Shown: one piece after another, positions 54,381 through 62,731 of the stretch
Position numbering within the stretch: the first letter of the stretch is position 1
Layout of the letters: each line of letters opens with the position of its first letter
Assembly (NCBI RefSeq): GCF_003574465.1
Contig: NZ_QOWC01000004.1
Coordinates: 32,655 to 96,654, forward strand
Reading direction: 5' to 3'
Length of the DNA: 64,000 nucleotides
Origin: Methylobacterium crusticola
Lineage (GTDB): Bacteria > Pseudomonadota > Alphaproteobacteria > Rhizobiales > Beijerinckiaceae
Position numbers and translations under genes: made by a program
Notes under the pieces: model-generated
What the model saw: the letters and a program-made list of their open reading frames with translations, nothing else
Told to the model about the DNA's origin: nothing
The model's database searches: none

Positions 54381-55535
54381 TTGGGCATCCCTCTTCGGTA
54401 CGTCGCGAAGATCGGCGGCTATATCCTCAAGCAGCACATCACCGGGCGCAAGCGCTATCCGCTGGTGATGATGATGGAGCCGTTGTTCCGGTGCAATCTC
54501 GCATGCGCGGGATGCGGAAAGATCGACTATCCTGACGAGATCCTCAACAAGCGGCTGCCGGTCGACGAGGCACTCGAGTCGGTCCGCGAGTGCGGCGCAC
54601 CGGTGGTGGTGATCGCCGGCGGCGAGCCGCTGCTGCACAAGGACCTGCCGCAGATCGTCGACGGCATCATCGCGCAGAAGAAGTTCGCGATCGTCTGCAC
54701 GAATGCGCTGCTGCTCGAGAAGAAGATCGCGCAGTACAAGCCGAGCCCGTACTTCACCTGGTCGATCCACCTCGACGGCGACGAGGAGATGCACGACAAG
54801 TCGGTGTGCCAGCGCGGCGTCTACGACAAGGCCGTGGCGGCGATCAAGAAGGCGAAGGAGCTCGGCTTCCGCGTCACGATCAACTGCACCTTCTTCAACA
54901 ACTCGGCGCCGGAGAAGATCGCGGACTTCTTCGACAGCGTGACCCGCATGGGGATCGACGGCATCACGGTCTCGCCGGGCTACGCCTACGAGCGCGCGCC
55001 CGACCAGCAGCACTTCCTGAACCGCAAGGCCACCAAGGAGCTGTTCCGCGGCGTGTTCCGGTACGGCAAGCAGAAGGGCCGCGAGAAGTGGACCTTCCAG
55101 CAATCCGGCCTCTTTCTCGACTTCCTGGCCGGCAACCAGACCTACCATTGCACGCCGTGGGGCAACCCGACCCGGACCGTGTTCGGGTGGCAGAAGCCGT
55201 GCTACCTCCTGGGCGAGGGCTACACCCGGACCTTCAAGGAGCTGATGGAGACCACGGACTGGGATTCCTACGGCACCGGCAACTACGAGAAGTGCGCCGA
55301 CTGCATGGTGCATTCCGGCTACGAGGCGTCCTCGGTGGTCGACTCGGTGAGGAAGCCCTGGAAGCCCCTGGTCTACGCCCTGCGCGGGATCAAGACCGAG
55401 GGCGAGATGGCCCCCGACATCTCCCTCGAGAACCAGCGCCCGGCGGAGTTCGTGTTCTCACGCAACGTCGCGCAGAAGCTCTCCGAGATCCGGGACGCCA
55501 AGGCCGACGCCAAGAAGCGCGCGACAGCGGCCTAG
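54381..55535 (+). CDS. hpnH: Radical-SAM adenosylhopane synthase HpnH
   Basis: A 384-residue radical-SAM enzyme that joins the 5'-deoxyadenosyl unit to diploptene, giving adenosylhopane. The cluster motif is C38-x3-C42-x2-C45 (FRCNLACAGCGKID), with the signature segments LKQHITGRKRYPLVMMMEPL, cited here as LKQHITGRKRYPLV, and VVIAGGEPLLHKDLP. The start is a TTG at 54381 preceded by AAGGAG; it fits the conserved family N-terminus (GIPLRYVAKIGGY). The end overlaps hpnG, which lies on the other strand, by 78 bases. Confidence 0.96.
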   Translation: MGIPLRYVAKIGGYILKQHITGRKRYPLVMMMEPLFRCNLACAGCGKIDYPDEILNKRLPVDEALESVRECGAPVVVIAGGEPLLHKDLPQIVDGIIAQKKFAIVCTNALLLEKKIAQYKPSPYFTWSIHLDGDEEMHDKSVCQRGVYDKAVAAIKKAKELGFRVTINCTFFNNSAPEKIADFFDSVTRMGIDGITVSPGYAYERAPDQQHFLNRKATKELFRGVFRYGKQKGREKWTFQQSGLFLDFLAGNQTYHCTPWGNPTRTVFGWQKPCYLLGEGYTRTFKELMETTDWDSYGTGNYEKCADCMVHSGYEASSVVDSVRKPWKPLVYALRGIKTEGEMAPDISLENQRPAEFVFSRNVAQKLSEIRDAKADAKKRATAA

Positions 55536-56195
55536 GGAGGCGAAGGCCGCCGACGAGTCGCGGGCGAGGCGCACGAGCCCGCCCAGCGACGCGGAGCGGC
55601 GTGCCAGCGCCGACAGGACGGCGAGCAGGTCGGGCTCGCCGTCGGGCTTGAGGGCCTTGGCGATGGCGGCCGGCAGGGCCCGGTCGGCCGGATCGCACAC
55701 CACCCGGAGCGCGCAGAACGGCAGGCCGTGCGCCTCCGCGAAGGCGGCCGCGACGTGGGATTCCATGTCGACGGCGGCCGCGCCGCTCTCGCTGCGCAGG
55801 GCCGCCTTGGCGAGGGGCGACAGGATCGCGGCGTCGACCCCGGCGAGGTCCGCCGAGACCACCCGCATCGGCGCCGCCGCGAGGCGCTGCGCGAGGATCC
55901 GGGCGACCTGCGGGTGCGCGCCGAAGCGCCGGGCCGGCGTCACGATCCCGGTCGCCACCACGACGTCGCCGGGCGCGAGGCCCGGATCGAGCCCGCCCGC
56001 GATGCCGATGCTGATCACGGCCCGGCAGCCGGGCGGCGTGCGGGCGCTGAGCAAGTGCCGCAGACGCTCCGGGTTGCCCCCGGCCCCGACCGTCGCGACG
56101 CCGGGGCCGGCGGCCAGGCGGGCTTCGCGGGCGAGCCCCGTCACGGCCAGCACCGGGTGCGGCGCGGGGCCGTGATTCTCCTCGACGACGATCAT
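55458..56195 (-). CDS. hpnG: Hopanoid-associated phosphorylase HpnG
   Basis: A 245-residue protein of the nucleoside phosphorylase superfamily. Motifs are VLAVTGLAREARLAAG, SIGIAGGLDPGLAPGDVV and AVDMESHVAAAFAEAHG. HpnG removes adenine from adenosylhopane to give phosphoribosyl/ribosylhopane on the way to bacteriohopanetetrol. The ATG at 56195 fits the family; a TTG four codons upstream is possible. The last 26 codons lie antisense to the end of hpnH. Confidence 0.93.
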   Translation of the reverse strand: MIVVEENHGPAPHPVLAVTGLAREARLAAGPGVATVGAGGNPERLRHLLSARTPPGCRAVISIGIAGGLDPGLAPGDVVVATGIVTPARRFGAHPQVARILAQRLAAAPMRVVSADLAGVDAAILSPLAKAALRSESGAAAVDMESHVAAAFAEAHGLPFCALRVVCDPADRALPAAIAKALKPDGEPDLLAVLSALARRSASLGGLVRLARDSSAAFASLGRCRALLGVGLGVPDLGELLRDVA

Positions 56196-56331
56196 GCGGG
56201 TGGTCAACCTGTCTGGCGGGCAGGGCGCGGAGCGCGTCCGCGCGATGCAGCCTTCATACCAGGGCGGCTGGGGCGTCTATGTGGCGCGCAGGCCACGCCG
56301 GCGCGGCGGCGTCGCACGCCTCGCCGGCCGG

Positions 56332-57363
56332 CTACCCCGCCCGCGCCGAGGGCTTGCGCCCGAACGGGTCGAACTCGACCACCGGGGCCTTGCGGGCGCG
56401 CAGCGCGGGCAGCACCCGCTCGCCGAAGGCGTCGATGAAGGCCGGCTGGCTGCCGCCGACCTGGTGCAGGTCGATGCTGTCGAAGCCGAGGGCCGCGCAG
56501 GCGGCGATGCGGTCGGCGATGGCGGCGAGGTCGTGGGAGACGAGCACGGCCTCGCGCAGGTCCTCGGGCCGCACGAAGCGGGCCGCGGCCTCGAAGTCGG
56601 CGGGGCTGCGCAGCTCCCAGGCCACGGCGGGCGGGAGCAGGTTGAAGCGCCACTCGGCGTGGGCCTGGTGCAGGGCCTGCGCGGGGTCGGGCGCGTAGCT
56701 CAGGTCGAGCTTGAGGAAGACCGGCTTGTCGGCGCCGCCGTTCTCCCGGAAGGCGTCGACGATGGGGCCCAGGACCTCGGGCCGGGTGCCGACGGTGAGG
56801 AGCCCGTCGGCCCAGGTGCCGAGCCAGGCCGCGGTCTCCTCGCTGGTGGCCGCCCCCACGAGGCGGGTCGGGGTCTCGGGGCGCGACCAGACGCGGGCCT
56901 CGATGGCGGTGAGGCGGCCCCGCTGCGTCACGGTCTCCCCGGCAAGCAGCGCCCGCATGATCTCGGCGCCCTCGCGCAAGCGGGCGTTGCGCTCGGCCTT
57001 GTCGGGCCAGGGCGCACCGGTGACCTGCTCGTTCATGGCCTGGCCGCTGCCCAGCGCCACCCAGGGGATGCGCCCGGGGAACATCTGGCCGAGCGTCGCC
57101 ACCGCCTGGGCCAGCACCGCCGGGTGGTAGCGCCATCCCCCCGGCACCGTGACGATGCCGAAGGTCATGCGCTGGGTCGCCTGGAGGGCGGCGCCGAGCC
57201 AGGCCCAGGCGAAGCCGGACTGCCCCTGGCCCGTGGACCAGGGCTGGAGGTGGTCGGACGAGAAGGCGCCGTCGAAGCCGGCCTGCTCGGCGCGCTGGAC
57301 GAGCGCCAGCAGGTCGCGCGGCGCGACCTGCTCGTGCGAGACGTGGTAGCTGTAGAGCGTCAT
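56332..57363 (-). CDS. LLM-class flavin-dependent oxidoreductase
   Basis: A 343-residue luciferase-like monooxygenase-fold protein, of the type annotated as non-F420 FMN-dependent (TIGR03885-like, from memory). It has FSSDHLQPWS, FGIVTVPGGWRYHPAVLAQAVATL (parts FGIVTVPGGWRYHP and AVLAQAVATL), WVALGSGQAMNEQVTG, and a C-terminal FDSIDLHQVGG. A strong GGAGAG precedes the ATG. It sits between shc and hpnG on the same strand, with 97- and 137-base gaps. Whether it acts on hopanoids is unknown; I do not recall it as a standard hpn gene. Confidence 0.88.
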   Translation of the reverse strand: MTLYSYHVSHEQVAPRDLLALVQRAEQAGFDGAFSSDHLQPWSTGQGQSGFAWAWLGAALQATQRMTFGIVTVPGGWRYHPAVLAQAVATLGQMFPGRIPWVALGSGQAMNEQVTGAPWPDKAERNARLREGAEIMRALLAGETVTQRGRLTAIEARVWSRPETPTRLVGAATSEETAAWLGTWADGLLTVGTRPEVLGPIVDAFRENGGADKPVFLKLDLSYAPDPAQALHQAHAEWRFNLLPPAVAWELRSPADFEAAARFVRPEDLREAVLVSHDLAAIADRIAACAALGFDSIDLHQVGGSQPAFIDAFGERVLPALRARKAPVVEFDPFGRKPSARAG

Positions 57364-57459
57364 CGCGGGCTCTCCGGCGCCTCCCGGCGCGGGACGGAAT
57401 TCCGGAACCCCCGAAGGTGTTCCGGTGCGGGCGGCCCGGCTCCGGGCCCCGCGCCCGCC

Positions 57460-59451
57460 CTACATGCCGACCGCGACCCGCAGGCTGTTGCCGCGCTTCA
57501 GGTTCCGGTAGCGGGCGAGCGCCCAGAGCGGGAAGAACTTCGCGTAGCCATGGTAGCGCAGGTAGAACACCCGCGGGAACCCGGTCGCGGTGTAGCGCTC
57601 CTCGCTCCAGAGGCCGTCGGCCTCCTGCGTGCGGGTCAGGTAGTTGATGCCGCGGGCGACCGAGGGGTGGTCGGCCTCGCCCGCCGCCATGAGGGCGAGC
57701 AGCGCCCAGGCGGTCTGCGACGGGGTGCTCGGCGCCCGCTCGTAGCCCCGGTACTCGAGCTTGTAGCTGGCCGCGTCCTCGCCCCAGCCGCCGTCCGGGT
57801 TCTGGATCCCGACGAGCCAAGCCACCGCCTTGCGCATCGGCGCGGAGGCGGGGTCCTGGCCGGCCGCGTTGAGGGCGCACAGCGCCGACCAGGTGCCGTA
57901 GACGTAGTTCATGCCCCAGCGGCCGTACCAGCTGCCGTCCGCCTCCTGGTCGGCGAGGAGGTACTCGATGCCGCGCTCGAGGGCCGGGCTCGTCGCCCGG
58001 GTCTCCCCGAGCTGCGACAGCATCGAGACGCAGCGCGCCGTCACGTCGGCGGTTGGCGGGTCGAGGAGCGCGCCGTGGTCCGAGAACGGTATGTAGTTCA
58101 GGTAGTGGTGGGTGTTGTCGGCGTCGAATGCGGCCCAGCCGCCGTCGCGGCTCTGCAGGCCCTCGACCCATTCCCGGGCCCGGGCGATGGAGGCGCCGTA
58201 ATCGGAGGGGTCCTCGCTCGGGCTGCGCCGGGTCTGGGCGCGGTCCATCGCCATCACCACCACGGCGGTGTCGTCGAGGTCGGGGTAGTGCGGGTTGGCG
58301 TACTGGAAGGCCCAGCCGCCGGGCCGGACGTCCGGCTTCTGGGCCGCCCAGTCGCCCTTGATGTCGAGCACCTGGAGGGGCTTGAGCCAGTCGAGGGCGC
58401 GGGCGGCCTGGTGCTCGGCCTCGGGCCCGCCGACCTCCATCATGGCGTGGGCGGCGAGCGCCGTGTCCCAGACCGGGGACAGGCAGGGCTGGACGTAGGC
58501 CTCGTGCTCCTTGACGGTGACGAGCTTCTCCACCGCCGAGCGGGCCGTGACCGCGAGGGGATGGTCCTCCGGGTAGCCGAGGGCCTCGTACATCAGCACC
58601 GAGTTGACCATGGCGGGGAAGATCGCGCCGAGGCCGTCCTCGCCGTTGAGCCGCTCGCTCACGAAGGCCACCGCTTTGTCGATGGCGCGCGCCCGCGCTC
58701 CGGCCGGGAAGGCGCCCTCGACCCGCTGGAGCACCGCGTCGATGGCCGAGAAGACCGGCCGCCAGGGCGAGGTTTCCTGCGCGCCCGAGGGCCAGCGGCG
58801 CACCCGCTCGGGGGCCTGGGTGAACAGCTCCGCGATGCCGACGCCGCGGGGATTGCGGGCCCGCGGCTTCTTCGCCTGGAGCACGAACAGCGGCACCATC
58901 ACGGTGCGGGCCCAGTACGAGACCTTGTCGAGGTGGAACGGGAACCACCGCGGCAGCAGCATGATCTCGACCGGCATCACCGGCACGGCGGTCCACGGCA
59001 CCTCGCCGTAGAGGGCGAGCAGGGTGCGGGTGAAGACGTTGGCGTGCGCGGCGCCGCCGCGCTTCAGGATCGCGTCCCGGGCCCGGCGCATGTGCGGGGC
59101 CTCGGTCGCGTCGCCGACGAGCTTCAGGGCGAAGTAGGCCTTGACGGTGGCGCTCATGTCGAAGGCGCCGTCGTGCACGAGCGACCAGCCGTGGTGCTGC
59201 GCGCTCTGCGTCCGGCGCAGGTAGTTGGCGATCTTGCCTTCCAGCTCCGCGGTCGGCACCGAGCCGCGGAAATGGTGGTAGAGGATGTACTCGGACGGGA
59301 TGGTGGCGTCCGCCTCGAGCTCGAAGCACCAGTGGCCGTCGGCGTTGGCGAGCCCGATCAGGGCCCGGGACGCGAGCGACACCCGCCGCTCGACATCCTC
59401 GAGGGTGATGTCCTGCGTGCTCCTGCGTTGCAGCGTCTCGACCTTGCCCAC
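57460..59451 (-). CDS. shc: Squalene-hopene cyclase
   Basis: A 663-residue class II triterpene cyclase that folds squalene to hopene and diplopterol. The catalytic DxDD is D391-L-D393-D394 (YPDLDDTAV). QW repeats are visible (QSRDGGWAAFD, QEADGSWYGRWG, QNPDGGWGED, QEADGLWSEERY). The GTG at 59451, with AAGG and AGGG just upstream, gives the standard length; the open frame upstream includes the tandem hairpin array and is not protein-like. It is the fifth gene of hpnA-hpnC-hpnD-hpnE-shc but separated from hpnE by 193 bases. Confidence 0.97.
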   Translation of the reverse strand: MGKVETLQRRSTQDITLEDVERRVSLASRALIGLANADGHWCFELEADATIPSEYILYHHFRGSVPTAELEGKIANYLRRTQSAQHHGWSLVHDGAFDMSATVKAYFALKLVGDATEAPHMRRARDAILKRGGAAHANVFTRTLLALYGEVPWTAVPVMPVEIMLLPRWFPFHLDKVSYWARTVMVPLFVLQAKKPRARNPRGVGIAELFTQAPERVRRWPSGAQETSPWRPVFSAIDAVLQRVEGAFPAGARARAIDKAVAFVSERLNGEDGLGAIFPAMVNSVLMYEALGYPEDHPLAVTARSAVEKLVTVKEHEAYVQPCLSPVWDTALAAHAMMEVGGPEAEHQAARALDWLKPLQVLDIKGDWAAQKPDVRPGGWAFQYANPHYPDLDDTAVVVMAMDRAQTRRSPSEDPSDYGASIARAREWVEGLQSRDGGWAAFDADNTHHYLNYIPFSDHGALLDPPTADVTARCVSMLSQLGETRATSPALERGIEYLLADQEADGSWYGRWGMNYVYGTWSALCALNAAGQDPASAPMRKAVAWLVGIQNPDGGWGEDAASYKLEYRGYERAPSTPSQTAWALLALMAAGEADHPSVARGINYLTRTQEADGLWSEERYTATGFPRVFYLRYHGYAKFFPLWALARYRNLKRGNSLRVAVGM

Positions 59452-59644
59452 GACCCTGTCACCTTCCTCGTACCCGGCGGCCGGGGCCGCCCTCGTGTGC
59501 GGCGGCCCCGGCCGCCTTCTTGCGCGGCCGCCACGGGCCGCCTTCTTGCGCGGCGGCCCCGGGCCGCCGCCGTGATGCCCCGGCTTTGCGGCGCCGCACA
59601 AACGCCGCCTGCGCTCAAGCTGTTCCCGGATGCGGCCCCCGCCG
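59452..59644 (-). other. hpnE-shc intergenic leader
   Basis: 193 bases in an otherwise tightly overlapping operon. It contains the hairpin array at 59486-59567; the remainder has no coding signal. It could be a leader that lowers or uncouples shc expression. Confidence 0.5.
59486..59567 (-). repeat. Three tandem GC-rich hairpin units
   Basis: Three imperfect copies of a 25- to 26-base unit, plus a partial fourth. Each unit has GGCCGCC at one end and a GGCGGCC or GGCCGCC at the other, so each folds to a GC stem with an eight- to ten-base loop (CTTCTTGCG or CTCGTGTGC). The same 17-base GCCGCCTTCTTGCGCGG is present twice. It is in the hpnE-shc intergenic mRNA leader. Confidence 0.75.
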
Positions 59645-60919
59645 TCAAGCGGCTCCGCGCAGAACCGCACCGCCATTCGCCAGGAGCGCGGCGGCGGTGG
59701 CGCCCGAGCGGATCGCGCCCTCGATGGTCGAGGGCAGTCCCGTCGCGGTCCAGTCTCCCGCAAGCGCGAGGTTCGCGACGTGCGTGCGCGCACCCGGCCG
59801 CCGCGCCGCCTCCCGGGGCGTCGCCGCGAAGGTGGCACGCTTCTCCTTGACGATCTGCCACCGGGGCAGGGGCGCGTCGCCGTAGCCGGAGAGCTGCGCC
59901 ACCTCGCCCCAGATCGTGCGGGCGAGCTCCTCCCGGGGCACGTCGAGGAGGCGGTCGGCGCCGCTGATCGTGACCGAGAGCCGGTCCGGGTAGGAGAAGA
60001 GCCACTCGGTCAGCCCGCCGACGACGCCGAGGAGCAGGGGCGCGCCGGCCCGGGGCGGCAGCGCGAAGTGGGCGTTGACGATCGAGCGGTGGCTCTCGGG
60101 GACGCGCAGCCCCGGCATCAGGTCGGAGGCGACCCAGGCGGGCAGGGCGAGGACGGCGGCGTCGTCGGGCCCGAGCGTCTCGGTGCCGTCGGAGAAGTCG
60201 AGGGCCGCGAGCCTGTCCCCCTCGATGCGCAGGGCTCTGAGGCGCCGGCCCAGGCGCAGCCCGGCGCCCTGGCGCGCCAGGCAGCGCAGGGCCGGCTCGA
60301 CGAAGGCGGCCGACAGCCCCTCGACGGCGACGAGGGGCCGGCACGCCCGGCCGCCGGCGCCGAGCGTCTCGCGCAGGATGGTGGCGGCGAGGCCGGCATC
60401 GCTCTCCTGCGGCTCGGTGTTGAGGGCCGCGAGGAGCACCGGGCGCCAGAGCCGGTCCCAGAGCAGGCCCCCGCAGGCCATGCTGTCGCCGATCGTGGCG
60501 GCCCGGCCGGCGCCGCGGAAGATGCCGAGCGGCGCCAGGTAGTCGCGGGCGCGGCTGCCCGGCACCCGGCGGCGCGCGTCGAGCACCCACCAGGGCAGGC
60601 GCCCGGCGTTGGGCCGCAGGGTCCAGCGCTCGCCGCTGGCGAGGTCGGCGAACGCGAAGGCGGCCTCGTCCGGCCCCGCGAGCGCGTCGTCCGGCGCGCC
60701 GACGGCCTTCAGGAACGCGAGGGCGTCGCGGTTGCCGGACAGGAGCAGGTGGTTGCCGTTGTCGATCGTCAGCCCGAGGGCGGGATCGAAGTACGAGCGG
60801 CAGCGCCCGCCGGCCTGCTTGGCGGCCTCGTGAACGACGACCTGCCGGCCGGCGAGGCCGAGGCGGACGGCGGCGGAGAGCCCCGCGAGCCCGGCGCCGA
60901 GGACGTGGACGGTTCCCAT
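59645..60919 (-). CDS. hpnE: Squalene-associated FAD-dependent desaturase HpnE
   Basis: A 424-residue amine-oxidase-fold flavoprotein. The FAD site is GAGLAGLSAAVRLGLAG followed by VVVHEAAKQAGGRC. HpnE reduces hydroxysqualene to squalene in the three-step HpnCDE pathway. It begins four bases after the hpnD stop, so these genes are co-translated. Confidence 0.96.
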   Translation of the reverse strand: MGTVHVLGAGLAGLSAAVRLGLAGRQVVVHEAAKQAGGRCRSYFDPALGLTIDNGNHLLLSGNRDALAFLKAVGAPDDALAGPDEAAFAFADLASGERWTLRPNAGRLPWWVLDARRRVPGSRARDYLAPLGIFRGAGRAATIGDSMACGGLLWDRLWRPVLLAALNTEPQESDAGLAATILRETLGAGGRACRPLVAVEGLSAAFVEPALRCLARQGAGLRLGRRLRALRIEGDRLAALDFSDGTETLGPDDAAVLALPAWVASDLMPGLRVPESHRSIVNAHFALPPRAGAPLLLGVVGGLTEWLFSYPDRLSVTISGADRLLDVPREELARTIWGEVAQLSGYGDAPLPRWQIVKEKRATFAATPREAARRPGARTHVANLALAGDWTATGLPSTIEGAIRSGATAAALLANGGAVLRGAA

Positions 60920-60923
60920 CGGC

Positions 60924-61850
60924 CTAGACGATCCCGTGCCGGAGGACGACGCCGACGAGCCGGAGCTTCCCGGGCCTCACCCGGGCCCGCGGCGCGGCCC
61001 AGCCGCGCCGCACCAGCCCCTCGAGGATCAGGTGGTAGGCCGCCCCCATCAAACGGGGCGCCTTGGTGGCCTTGCGCGGCGCGCCCGCCATCACCCGCCA
61101 GGCGGCGCGGTAATGCGCCTCCGCCTCGTCGGCCAGGGCCGCGCAGACCTCGCCGAGGCGCGGATGCGCGAGGGCCGCCGCGGGCGTCGGGTGCGCGAGC
61201 CCGATCGCCGCCAGCCGCTCCGAGGGCAGGTAGAGCCGTCCCCGCGCGGCGTCCTCGTCGACGTCGCGCAGGATGTTGGTGAGCTGGAGCGCGCGGCCGA
61301 GATGGTGGGCGAGGTCGCGGCCCGGCTGCTCGGCGAGGCCGAAGATCCGGACCGAGAGCCGCCCGACCGCGCTCGCGACCCGGTCGCAGTAGAGGTCGAG
61401 GGTCCGGGCGTCGGGGGCGACGATGTCGGCCTGCGCGTCCATGGCCATGCCGTCGATGACGGCCTGGAAGTCCTCGCGCGCGAGGCCGAAGCGGCGCACC
61501 GGCTCGGCGAGGCCGACCAGGCGCGGCGGGACCGTGCCGGCGTAGAGGGCGTCGACGTCGGCGCGCCAGCGGGCGAGCTCCGCCGCCCGCGCCTCTCGCG
61601 GACCGCCGTCGTCGGCGACGTCGTCGACCGCCCGGCAGAAGGCGTAGACCGCGTACATCGCCTCGCGCTGCTCGGGCGGGAGCAGCCGCATGGCGGTGTA
61701 GAAGGAGGAGCCGGCCGCCGGCAGGGCGGGCGCCGCCTCCGGGGGGGCGTCCCGGGCCCCGGCCTCCCGGGAGGCGCCGACATGGGACGGGGCGACCTCG
61801 GAGGCGCCGCCCTCGGAGGGAGCCTGGCGGGACGTCGTGCGGGCGTTCAC
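60924..61850 (-). CDS. hpnD: Presqualene diphosphate synthase HpnD
   Basis: A 308-residue prenyl-diphosphate synthase-like (squalene/phytoene synthase) protein. The Asp-rich motifs are CRAVDDVADDGG and NILRDVDEDAARGRLYLP. It makes presqualene diphosphate from two farnesyl diphosphates. It starts at a GTG that overlaps the hpnC stop by 4 bases (GTGA). The N-terminal 45 residues are Pro/Gly/Ala-rich and poorly conserved. Confidence 0.96.
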   Translation of the reverse strand: MNARTTSRQAPSEGGASEVAPSHVGASREAGARDAPPEAAPALPAAGSSFYTAMRLLPPEQREAMYAVYAFCRAVDDVADDGGPREARAAELARWRADVDALYAGTVPPRLVGLAEPVRRFGLAREDFQAVIDGMAMDAQADIVAPDARTLDLYCDRVASAVGRLSVRIFGLAEQPGRDLAHHLGRALQLTNILRDVDEDAARGRLYLPSERLAAIGLAHPTPAAALAHPRLGEVCAALADEAEAHYRAAWRVMAGAPRKATKAPRLMGAAYHLILEGLVRRGWAAPRARVRPGKLRLVGVVLRHGIV

Positions 61851-62731
61851 GGGCGCGCTCCCCGGAGGACGGGATGGAGGCGGCGGCGGAACGGCCGGCG
61901 CGCCAGGCAGGCGGCCACGCCCCTGAGCGCGACGAGCGCGAAGGCGGCCTTGCCGTGATGCACCGGCTCGCTCAGGGGATCGCGCTCCGTCAGGCCGCGG
62001 GCCAGCACGACGGCGAGCCGGTGGATCGCCGCGATCTCGAGGCTCAGGCGGGTGTCGTCGATCAGGTCGGGGAGGGCGCGGCCCTCCTCGAGGAGGTCGA
62101 GGCTGCGCCGCGCGAGCGCCGCGATGGCGGCCCGCAGGGGCGGCGGCGCGCGCTCGGCACCGAGCATCGCGACGCTCGCCCCGTGGGCGTCGAGGGCGTC
62201 CTGCGGCAGGTACACCCGGTCGAGCTGCCGGAAATCCTTCCCGCAATCCTGGAGGTGGTTGACGATCTGGAGCGCCGCGCAGACGGCGTCCGAGGGCCCC
62301 CAGGTCACGGCCGGGTCCTCGCCGTGCACGTCGAGCACGAAGCGCCCGACCGGCATCGCCGAGTAGCGGCAGTAGTGGATCAGCTCGTCCCAGGTGGCGT
62401 AGCGGGACTTGCGCGCGTCCATCCGGAAGGCGTCGAGGAGCTCGAGGGCGTGGCGCGGGGGCAGGCCGCGTGCGGCCAGGGCCGCGCGCAGGGGCGCCGC
62501 CTCGGGGTCGTCCGGCCCGCGCCCGGCGAGCGCCGCCGCGAGCCCGTCGAGGAGCGCGACCTTGCGCTCGGGCGGGAGCCCGCCATTGTCCGCGACGTCG
62601 TCGCCGGCCCGCACGAAGTCGTAGAAGGCCAGGATCGCGCCGCGGTGGCGCGGGTGGATCAGGTGGGAGGCGACCGGGAAGTTCTCGTCGCGGTGCGACT
62701 TGCCGGAGCGCGCCTCGGTGGCGGTGGTCAT
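61847..62731 (-). CDS. hpnC: Hydroxysqualene synthase HpnC
   Basis: A 294-residue squalene synthase-like enzyme. It converts presqualene diphosphate to hydroxysqualene. Motifs are DFVRAGDDVADNGG and LQDCGKDFRQLDRVYLP; the second Asp-rich motif is altered relative to HpnD, as expected. Its ATG overlaps the hpnA stop by 4 bases (ATGA). Confidence 0.96.
   Translation of the reverse strand: MTTATEARSGKSHRDENFPVASHLIHPRHRGAILAFYDFVRAGDDVADNGGLPPERKVALLDGLAAALAGRGPDDPEAAPLRAALAARGLPPRHALELLDAFRMDARKSRYATWDELIHYCRYSAMPVGRFVLDVHGEDPAVTWGPSDAVCAALQIVNHLQDCGKDFRQLDRVYLPQDALDAHGASVAMLGAERAPPPLRAAIAALARRSLDLLEEGRALPDLIDDTRLSLEIAAIHRLAVVLARGLTERDPLSEPVHHGKAAFALVALRGVAACLARRPFRRRLHPVLRGARP

Noticed and set aside
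56204..59329. A 1041-codon open frame offset from shc and the LLM gene
   Set aside because: It spans two real genes in a wrong frame and is Arg/Pro-rich; GC-rich DNA gives many such frames.
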